This document shows positions 7,224 through 13,422 of a stretch of 13,422 bases of DNA, piece by piece. The DNA is from Euperipatoides rowelli (lineage: Eukaryota > Onychophora > Udeonychophora > Euonychophora > Peripatopsidae). The DNA is taken from assembly GCA_003024985.2 (NCBI GenBank), contig PXIH01S0019801.1; one strand, 5' to 3'. Each line of letters starts with the position of its first letter. The first letter of the stretch is position 1. The notes beneath the pieces were generated by a model that did not search any database, was not told the origin of the DNA, and saw nothing but the letters and a program-made list of their open reading frames with translations. The position numbers were made by a program, and so were the translations under genes.

Positions 7224-7333
7224 GACGGCCTTTTAATTGATGGGCTTTTAATCGGCAAGCCAATGATGCCCATGACGGGCTTTTAATTGACGGGCAAGCC
7301 GATGATGCCCGTCTTTTATGACGGGCTTTTAAG
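7224..7333. repeat. GACGGGC minisatellite, about 2.3 copies
   Basis: The unit runs GACGGGCTTTTAATTGA, then GGGC, then AAGCCGATGATGCCC. Copy 1 is 7224-7273 (about 50 bp, with an extra CTTTTAATC stretch). Copy 2 is 7274-7319 (46 bp). A partial third copy starts at 7320. GATGCCCGTC and GACGGGC are complementary, so the unit can fold on itself. It is more GC-rich than its surroundings. Confidence 0.78.
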
Positions 7334-7489
7334 CTAGTTTTATATAAATGATTAAAAGGCATTATAATGAACTTTCCCAGTTATGTTATACACACACAAA
7401 AAGTTTTATTTCATTTCAATGCAATTGGCTAACCAGCTAACAGGATTTATAAAGTTTTTTTAAGTTTTTTTTTTTTTTTAAAAAAAAAT

Positions 7490-7797
7490 GTTTCAACCTG
7501 AAGGGTGAAACGGTCATTTTATTTACAATATGTAGATGTTAGAAGATTCTATTGACAATTTTCTTGCTCAGAAGCCTAATCGATGCTTGTTGGTACAGTC
7601 AGGTGAATCCATTTTATCTCTGATCAAGTCGGAATCTAAATAGAAAATACAGAGAAAAATCCCTGGTGTATACTGATGGCGAAAGAAAATTCGCCAATTT
7701 CCAGCACCGGGCCTGCCAAAGATTGAACCTCTAACCTTTTATATGTACAAGCTCCGGAAGCCAACAGCTTAGAAATTACTGGACCACTGGAGCTGTA
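7490..7797 (-). mobile_element. tRNA-derived SINE, about 308 bp
   Basis: Read on the - strand the head is GCTCCAGTGGTCCAGTAA, a tRNA-like start with an A-box-like block (7779-7789). GGTTCAATCTT follows at the B-box position (complement of 7719-7729), about 60 bases on. These are the internal RNA polymerase III promoter boxes. Then come an unrelated body and a 3' end holding a near-palindrome (7490-7511, GTTTCA...TGAAAC), ending against a T/A homopolymer tract (7465-7488). SINEs have no protein and borrow LINE reverse transcriptase, whose recognition often uses a 3' stem-loop. I see no clear target duplication. The family name is not known to me. Confidence 0.72.
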
Positions 7798-7963
7798 CAA
7801 ATTTAAATTTTTGTAAAATTAATAGAAATTAAAATTACGGCATTTGAAATTGTAATTGAATGATGAGTCATGACTTGAGATGGATAAAAATTGTATACTT
7901 TTAATCATATTGAAAACATAACGTATAAACACTAAAGGTGTAATCTTTTAAAAATATTTAAAT

Positions 7964-8038
7964 TATAATTATTATTCATTGTTATTATTATTAATAGGCC
8001 TATTATTATTATTGTCATTATTATTACTATTATTATTC
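7964..8038. repeat. ATT/TTA microsatellite
   Basis: Imperfect trinucleotide repeats of TTA/ATT run through the stretch, interrupted by TAGGCCTA near 7996-8003 and by single-base changes. It is simple sequence with no sign of function. Confidence 0.85.
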
Positions 8039-8614
8039 AAATGCAGCATATGATTGGAAGCCAAAAACCATTGTTACAGTCGAATTTGGAAATGCTCACT
8101 TTCTGCCGTGTAATGTGAATTGATTCAATGTGTAACTGTATGCTAACCTGCTGATAGATATTTCCTTTTACTTCCTGCTCTAAAAATGGATACACAATAA
8201 TAAATTTGACATAAATTTTTTTAAATTCAATTAAACTGCATAATCAAAGGTTAAAAACATAAAGTTTTATATAGAAATATTGATAATAGATTGAATTCAC
8301 AACCTTTGAATTATGTGACAAGCATGTAACGTTTAATCAATCACCATGGCTATTTATTATCTTTATATGGCCTCTCTAGATAAGGAAAGATTATAACTAA
8401 TATCATCAATTCTTATTAGAAAAGAACATATTAATATTTTTTTCTGGGTATTTGAGGAAATCAAACCCTCTCCAAATTTTCAAGGTTTTCAGAATTATTT
8501 TTATTTAAAATTTGCTGTGTGTGTTGAATGAATGAAGTTATGAAATTTCTAAATAACGCTTATTCAATCTCTCATAAATTAAGAACATTTATATATTTTT
8601 TTTTTTCTTTGTAG
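8039..8614. other. Intron end upstream of first visible exon
   Basis: No gene is seen. The last bases are a long pyrimidine tract (about 8597-8610) followed by GTAG, a strong 3' splice acceptor for the exon at 8615. No earlier exon of the transporter was found between 6715 and here. Confidence 0.6.
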
Positions 8615-8726
8615 GTCTTTTCATCACTGTATTAATTATAGAAAGATTGGGACGGAAAATTACGATGGCAGTCGAGTTTCTTATATTCAGCATCTCGGTT
8701 TTTGTTCTCATAGCTTGCATCTCAAA
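8615..8726 (+). CDS. SVOP-like transporter, internal exon A
   Basis: This exon belongs to a major-facilitator transporter of the SV2/SVOP family, 12-span membrane proteins found on synaptic vesicles in animals whose substrate is not settled. It is bounded by a polypyrimidine tract with TAG and by a GTAATT donor. The first two bases complete a codon begun upstream, and the last two (AA) start a codon finished in the next exon. It encodes LFITVLII, then the loop motif ERLGRK, then a hydrophobic stretch (AVEFLIFSISVFVLIACIS). This corresponds to the end of transmembrane segment 8, the cytoplasmic MFS motif between segments 8 and 9, and segment 9. There are no stops in frame. The choice of SVOP over SV2 or other organic-cation relatives rests mainly on exons B and C. 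Confidence 0.86.
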
Positions 8727-10149
8727 GTAATTTGATTTTTCTTTTCATTTTAAATTGTCTACAATTTGATTTGTTTCTTTTGTTAAGGTTAAAATATGCA
8801 ATATAAGGGGCCACAACTTGGCACAGTTAAATCTATATTGATGGATAAATGAATTGTTGTTTGCTGTAGCTAAAATACAATGACAGCTGCATGATGTCAT
8901 GAGTTTTAACAACTCCAGAACAAATAGGGCCTACCATTTTATTTGTGATAATTGAACAATAACCGATCTGTTTGTTCATCTGGTTCTCTAAGTAAACAAA
9001 ATGTATCGTTCCTTTTTGTCGTATTTATGTATTTAAATAATTGCCGACTCAGGTGTTTATACTTAATAACATTATTATGGATAGTATTAAATACTAATTG
9101 AACTAACAGATAAATAAGAAAAGGTAAGCACATACATATCTGCATATTAATGTTAACTCACCCTAGCTGTTTAACCAGTTCTGCTCTAGTTATGTTAGTT
9201 CAAACTTTAACTGCCGGAACTCTTAACCTAAAAGAAAATGCATTTTTTCATTAATAAGTAAAAGTTGTGTTTATTTTATTATCAATTTTAATTTTAATTC
9301 CATTCTGAATCGAACTCATGTAATATTAGGATGCTTTACATACCATAATACTCCATTTTCTGAAGATGAAATGTCCACAGAAATTACCCTGTCTTTCTGT
9401 ACTGCTTCAATTAAGTTTTTAAATTTCAATATAAAAATAATAGAAGTAATAATATTTATCCACTTGTTGACCATTTTGCAAACAATTATCAAGTAGAAGA
9501 ATTAGATTGTATTATTACTTCAACAGTCATCAAGAACGAAGTAAATCAAAGGACAAACATACACATTCCTAACTCAGTTGCTATTAATATGTCTTAATTT
9601 TTTTTTGGCAATATCTTCAGCTCATTTCTTCATGATTGCAGTGGCTACTATTAATAAAGCTGGCATTGACGATTTAAATGAAACAGAGTGCCATTTTCTA
9701 CAATGTTAAACATTGAATGCAAATGAACTTATAAATTTTGAGTAATGGTTCATGGGACTGACATGAATTTGGATAATCTTTTAAGATTATTGAAGTTTAT
9801 TGCACAGGCCTTGCCTCTTTCCGTTATTTTGAGTTCTGTATATCTAGTGGCTCGATTGCTTTAGAACTTCAAGTACCGTAAGCATTTATACCATACCTCT
9901 TGTGGTTTAGGGAGTTTTAAAAAATCCTATTGCATGTCTAGGAAGCATCTATGCAGTAGGGTCACTATTTATCAATTAGCCTATTGTTAAATGTGTTAAA
10001 ATAAGCATTTTTACCAAATATTTCAATTACCTTAACAGACTATATAAAAGTCATACTTAATTAATTAAAAAAAAAAAATTCAAATTTTTAATTAGAAAAA
10101 TAAACTGATTTTTAAATTTGTGTTAATTACTATTATTTTTTTTTTCTAG
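8727..10149 (+). other. Intron between exons A and B (1,423 bp)
   Basis: The intron begins GTAATT, and a T-run followed by TCTAG ends it. It splits a codon after its second base (phase 2). No repeat with clear boundaries is seen inside, and the small ORF on the - strand near 8939-9145 has no recognisable content. Confidence 0.75.
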
Positions 10150-10234
10150 CCGGATAAGTTTGACAATTGTTCTTTTTATTGCTCGAGCTTTCATATCAGG
10201 AGCTTTTCAAGGGGCCTATGTCTATACACCAGAG
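10150..10234 (+). CDS. SVOP-like transporter, internal exon B
   Basis: The exon is preceded by TTTTTTTTCTAG and followed by GTAAAA. Its first base completes an AAC (Asn) codon with the end of exon A, and 28 full codons follow. The peptide contains [17 protein letters not shown] and ends [15 protein letters not shown] and YVYTPE are blocks I recognise from animal SVOP proteins, forming transmembrane segment 10 and the start of the following loop. Tyr-Thr-Pro-Glu leads into the YPT motif that begins exon C. The exon ends on a codon boundary. Neighbouring frames hold no alternative. Confidence 0.9.
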
Positions 10235-10490
10235 GTAAAAATAGTTCATCCACTATTATTAAATATATTTATCTATATATGTATCTTAAAAGATTTAAAG
10301 ACATGCAAAATAAAAATATATTACAAATTCTCACATTTATTTAAATCAACTTAATAAATATTTTATTGTAATATTATATTTTTGTTAATGTTACACCAGA
10401 ATTAAATAATTATTGCTAAATGTACTCATTATATTAAATATAAACTTAATTTTTAAATTATTTTTTGATAAAGGGTTATTTTTTTAATAA

Positions 10491-10498
10491 GTAACCGT
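10491..10498. repeat. 8-bp target duplication GTAACCGT, left copy
   Basis: GTAACCGT lies directly before the MITE and is repeated exactly at 10791-10798. Confidence 0.95.
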
Positions 10499-10790
10499 CA
10501 GTGCCGGATTTAGATTTGATAAGGCCCGTCAGCGCGTGCTCGAGTGTAGCGGAGCAACACAGGGGAATCCCCGTGTTTATAGTAAAAGAAATTATATACT
10601 TTAAACGTTCCATTTAAAATTGGGTGAAGAGTATGGGACATCCCGGACGTGCGGCATTGGGACAAATAATGCTGCAGTATACAGTTTATTATATGACAAT
10701 TGCTCACTCGGACAATTTTTTTGAGGGGCCCCCAAAAAAGTGGGGGCCCTAAGCTATAGCTTGTTTAGCTTATACGTAAATCCTGCACTG
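10499..10790. mobile_element. hAT-type MITE (292 bp) in the SVOP-like intron
   Basis: The element starts CAGTGCCGGATTTA. The reverse complement of its end reads CAGTGCAGGATTTA, 13 of 14 matching. Perfect 8-bp duplications flank it. The interior has no transposase; near the right end a GGGGCCCCC / GGGGGCCC inverted pair (10727-10749) forms a strong stem. The intact duplication suggests a younger insertion than those in the LINE. The CAGTGCCGGAT type of end is one I associate with widespread hAT non-autonomous families. Confidence 0.95.
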
Positions 10791-10798
10791 GTAACCGT
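10791..10798. repeat. 8-bp target duplication GTAACCGT, right copy
   Basis: This is an exact copy of 10491-10498. Confidence 0.95.
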
Positions 10799-10884
10799 TA
10801 TCACCATTTGATGATATCTTCAGCATGTATTTTTTTAAACCATATTTTCAGAGTGTACATTTCATATTTGATTAAATTATATTT

Positions 10885-10975
10885 CAGGTTCATATGAAAA
10901 ATCCTGTAATGATATGTTGAAATGAAAAATCCTATAACATTTAAAACGCTTTGTGAAATGTGTATAGTAACATGT
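10885..10975 (+). repeat. Dispersed repeat, copy 1 (AAAAATCCT unit)
   Basis: It contains ATGAAAAATCCTGTAA and, soon after, ATGAAAAATCCTATAACATT, so the unit is partly duplicated within itself. The second half (TTGAAATGAAAAATCCT, then ACATTTAAAACGCTTTGTGAAA) resembles 12577-12630 in the same orientation. The two copies may belong to one larger element; its ends are not clear. Confidence 0.45.
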
Positions 10976-11691
10976 GTTGATATTGTGAAAACGTGATAAG
11001 AATCACATTTGACATCACTAAAATATACATTTCATATATGCTTAACATTCGTGGAAAGGCATAAAACTAAAAAAAAAAAGAATGTGAAATACGATACACA
11101 AAATACTCCCCCAAAAATGTGTTTGAAATACAAAATTCATTCAAAATTAGAGAATCTAAAATACAAAATACTTTTGTATTTTTAGTCTTCTCAAAATACT
11201 TTTTATTTTTTATAAAGCATCTAAATGTCAAAAAAAAAAAAATACTTTGTATGTCAAATAATTTTTTTTAAGTTACATAAAAATACTAAATCATCAATTT
11301 CTAGTTTTTGTTTTTGCAAAGTTAGTTTTCAAATGACAATGAAAATTTATAAAAACTTCTAGATTTTTGCACTTCCCACCACTTAAACTTTTATAAATTT
11401 GAATTTTCAGTTAATTTAATTTTTTTAAAAAAGTTCACTACTTATTTCCCTTTTAGGAAATAAGTGTAATCCTAGGAAAGATAATTGTAATGTTGACTAA
11501 AATTTATTTAGAAAACCATCATCATTTGGGTAAATTGTGTTAGCGTACAATGTTATATGCTGACATATTTTTGCTCAAGTAGAATATTTGGTGAGGTTAT
11601 TACCAACCCGTATAAGACCTAATTACAATCTAAATATAATTTAAAGTGGTTCTTTAAAAAAAAAAAAAAACTTGCAGCCTGCAGCTGTTAT

Positions 11692-11705
11692 TTCCAAGCT
11701 TGGAA
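11692..11705. repeat. Perfect 14-bp palindrome
   Basis: TTCCAAGCTTGGAA is its own reverse complement, and imperfect pairing extends outward (TTATTT / AATAAA). It is next to an A-run at 11656-11670. No function is assigned. Confidence 0.7.
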
Positions 11706-11938
11706 TAAATCAGCAAAGTAGATTAAAAATTCAAATTACTTTANTTTATTAATTTATTATTGTTAGCAAATTTACGTTTATATTGTAAACTTGTTAACTA
11801 TTTTTTTCAAGAAAAAAAAAATGTATACAGTTTGTACAGTATATACTATTTACTCTATATTAATATAATATACAGTAGGTGTGTGTGATGGAGACAAGGG
11901 GTTCAAATAAAGCACTTTGACCCTACTTGTTAAAATTA

Positions 11939-11959
11939 GAGGGGTCAGTTGACCCCCTC
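11939..11959. repeat. Hairpin with GAGGGGTCA / TGACCCCCTC arms
   Basis: The arms pair with one extra C, closed by a two-base centre. The surroundings (a locally GC-rich block, about 11880-11975) stand out against the AT-rich intron and may be a fragment of a DNA transposon, but I find no matching outer ends. Confidence 0.5.
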
Positions 11960-12383
11960 TCCACCACCCATGCACGCTTCTATTAAACATTTTACTGTAA
12001 TAGAAGTAATAATGGAGGAAGATATAACTGGTAATAAACATATTTTTTTATTTGCTCATTCTTCGGCCATCAAATTGATAAATGTATCAATTTTGGTCAT
12101 AGACAACAATTTTATTTATTAATAGCAGTAATAAAATAACTTGTTTTTAAGCAATCAAATTATATGTTTGACAAGCGATAGGTTTGAGATACATCACTAC
12201 GTTATTAATTCATCTGTGTGAAAATGAACTGTCGATGGTTTAGTTAGATATAAACTTCACAGAGTTCAAGTTATAGTTTTCATATTTTATTTATTTATGA
12301 TTAAGTAATACAATAAATTTAACTTTTATATAAATAAATATATACTTTATATTCTGTATATTTGAAAAGTATTGATCATTTAA

Positions 12384-12423
12384 CTTAAAGTGGTTTATCA
12401 GTGCTTTTTTTTANCACTTTAAG
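12384..12423. repeat. Short hairpin CTTAAAGTG / CACTTTAAG
   Basis: Nine-base perfect arms at 12384-12392 and 12415-12423 flank a 22-base loop that includes the undetermined base 12414. It borders the ATACAAAATAC-rich stretch and may mark that element's inner edge. Confidence 0.45.
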
Positions 12424-12560
12424 CTTGAAAATGCAAAATACTTTTAAAATGTTTGTATTTTCATTACAAAATACAAAATAGTTTAAGAAAAGTATTTGCA
12501 ATATCAAATAGAAAATACAAAGGTATATTTTCTATGTATTTACAATACTGCTCAACTCTG
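12424..12560 (-). mobile_element. hAT-like MITE end (CAGAGTTGAGCAGTA), fragment
   Basis: Read on the - strand from 12560 the sequence begins CAGAGTTGAGCAGTATTG and continues through repeated AATACAAA and TATTTTG words. This is the style of the widespread CAG[AT]GTTGGGCAGTA non-autonomous hAT families. Related AAATACAAAATACTTTTG words occur at 11090-11250, so the two may be parts of one disrupted element. I found no partner end and no 8-bp duplication (TTAACAGT follows on the right), so this is only a probable fragment. Confidence 0.45.
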
Positions 12561-12568
12561 TTAACAGT

Positions 12569-12660
12569 AAATTTCATGTTGATATGGAAAAAATCCTGAA
12601 ACATTTATAGTGTTCTGAAAAATATATGCCCAATAGATAATTCATGAAATATGCTAAAAT
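12569..12660 (+). repeat. Dispersed repeat, copy 2 (AAAAATCCT unit)
   Basis: TTGATATGGAAAAAATCCTG, then AACATTTATAGTGTTCTGAAAAATAT, resembles 10925-10975 in order and orientation with scattered differences. It lies directly beside the MITE-end fragment. Confidence 0.42.
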
Positions 12661-13052
12661 AAACTCCCATATTTTAAAAATCCAACAATTAAACAACAAA
12701 AAATTCATAATTTATTACTAAACTTTTTTTGCCAAATTTCTATTTTATCCAAGCCTCAGCCTTTAACTCGTAAAATATTTTTAGAAGTAAAAAAAAAACT
12801 AATATTTTTATTTTATCAAGATATTCAAGAGATGAAGGCTAATCTTTGAATGGTGATGATCAAAGTTTGGTTTTAGTTGAGAGAAACATATATATTGAGA
12901 GTTTTCTAAAGTTTAATGTTTTTTTTTTATTATTACCGGTAACTTATTTTATAATATTTAAACCTGGCAAATGACACATTAATGCAAAAAAATTATTAAA
13001 AAAAAAATTGAATTTTAATGAACAAAGGTAACTAATTTTCAAACTGTTTCAG

Positions 13053-13142
13053 GTTTATCCTACAACGATGAGGGCGATTGGTCTAGGAAGTTGTAGTACA
13101 ATGGCTCGTATAGGAGCCATTATCACTCCATTTGTTGCTCAG
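13053..13142 (+). CDS. SVOP-like transporter, internal exon C
   Basis: Thirty codons lie between TTTCAG and GTAATA, starting and ending on codon boundaries, so they join exon B in frame. The peptide begins [12 protein letters not shown] and continues with [17 protein letters not shown]. Joined to the Glu that ends exon B, this gives the E-V-Y-P-T-x-x-R-A-x-G-L-G loop and the S-x-x-A-R-x-G-A-x-I-T-P-F segment 11 start that mark SVOP proteins within the MFS. The donor follows a Gln codon, as expected for an internal exon. At least one more exon (segments 11-12 and the C-terminal tail) must lie beyond the window. This is the most diagnostic of the three exons. Confidence 0.93.
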
Positions 13143-13422
13143 GTAATACTACTATTATTATTCAGTATTTTGTATAATATAAAGCTTTTTTTTTTGTGAG
13201 ATCGTTCCTATAACTCCTCCCAAAAGCCTCGACTTATTTGTATAAAACTTAGTAGATAGTTTATATTGGTCATAAGGTTGAGAATGGACTGTTTAAAAAG
13301 TTTGTGGGATTACTTAAGGTGGGTCATGGACAGTGTTGGGTAAGTTACTTTTTAAAAGTAACTAAGTACAAGTTACAGTTACTTGTTCAAAAAGTAACTA
13401 ATTACAAGTAAAATTACTTCAA
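13143..13422 (+). other. Start of next intron
   Basis: The intron begins GTAATA. Apart from a short ATT repeat and a T-run there is no recognisable feature until the MITE start at 13331. No exon is visible before the window ends. Confidence 0.7.
13331..13422 (+). mobile_element. hAT-type MITE, left end, runs off window
   Basis: It begins CAGTGTTGGGTAAGTTACTT and continues with repeated AAGTAACTAA / AGTTACTT words, which form inverted subterminal repeats. CAGTGTTGGG followed by AGTTACTTTTTAAAAGTAAC is typical of widespread non-autonomous hAT elements. If so, the 8 bases before it (GTCATGGA, 13323-13330) should be repeated after its far end, outside this window. Confidence 0.75.

Larger units (their letters stand above)
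10235..13052 (+). other. Intron between exons B and C (2,818 bp)
   Basis: The donor is GTAAAA, and the acceptor is a TTTTC...TGTTTCAG tract (phase 0). It contains a well-bounded hAT MITE, two copies of a short dispersed repeat, a MITE-end fragment and several palindromes, listed separately. The remainder is AT-rich with no gene. Single undetermined bases lie at 11744 and 12414. Confidence 0.75.

Noticed and set aside
7224-7333. CRISPR-like repeat array
   Set aside because: Copies are contiguous, unequal and few, with no unique spacers, and the DNA is clearly eukaryotic.
7719-7797. Genuine tRNA gene
   Set aside because: The cloverleaf arms do not pair well, there is no anticodon arm I can defend, and the sequence runs on into a SINE body.
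8939-9145. Open frame of 68 codons on the - strand in the intron
   Set aside because: No similarity recognised; it lies inside a well-supported intron on the other strand and looks like chance.
10160-10354. Stand-alone small protein starting at the ATG-like codon in exon B
   Set aside because: The part after 10234 is intron; the frame is simply exon B read through its donor site.

Overview
The window is AT-rich animal DNA with introns. On the + strand it carries three internal exons of one multi-exon gene, a major-facilitator transporter that matches the SVOP (synaptic vesicle 2-related protein) family. Almost everything else is transposon debris or AT-rich intron. Compact exons, introns of about 1.4 and 2.8 kb, a tRNA-derived SINE, CR1/Jockey-type LINE remains, a Ty3/Gypsy element and several hAT-type MITEs point to an invertebrate genome. 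I cannot fix the phylum from the sequence.

Layout. Positions 1-871 hold no gene: a short direct repeat and a 75-bp hairpin in AT-rich DNA. From 872 to about 6945 there is a nest of insertions. The oldest layer is a decayed LINE reverse transcriptase on the - strand, surviving as three pieces (872-1199, 1998-2166, 6715-6945). One insertion splitting it is a roughly 790-bp hAT-like element (1200-1989). The other is a Ty3/Gypsy LTR retrotransposon (2167-6709) flanked by the target duplication GTAAT. The LTR element has 190- and 188-bp LTRs, an open gag, and a pol broken by stops, frameshifts and deletions. Its RNase H region is in turn split by a 348-bp hAT MITE (4664-5011) with a perfect 8-bp duplication.

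Positions 6946-8614 hold a small GACGGGC minisatellite, a tRNA-derived SINE on the - strand (7490-7797) and an ATT microsatellite. The three SVOP-like exons are 8615-8726, 10150-10234 and 13053-13142. They join in frame and encode roughly transmembrane segments 8 to 11. The intron after the second exon carries a 292-bp hAT MITE (10499-10790) and repeat fragments. The intron after the third carries the start of another MITE at 13331 that runs off the window. Upstream exons are not visible, so the nested transposons most likely lie in an upstream intron or just 5' of the gene.

Nothing here looks like a new biological system. The most informative structure is the nested insertion history, which can be dated in relative order from the sequence itself.
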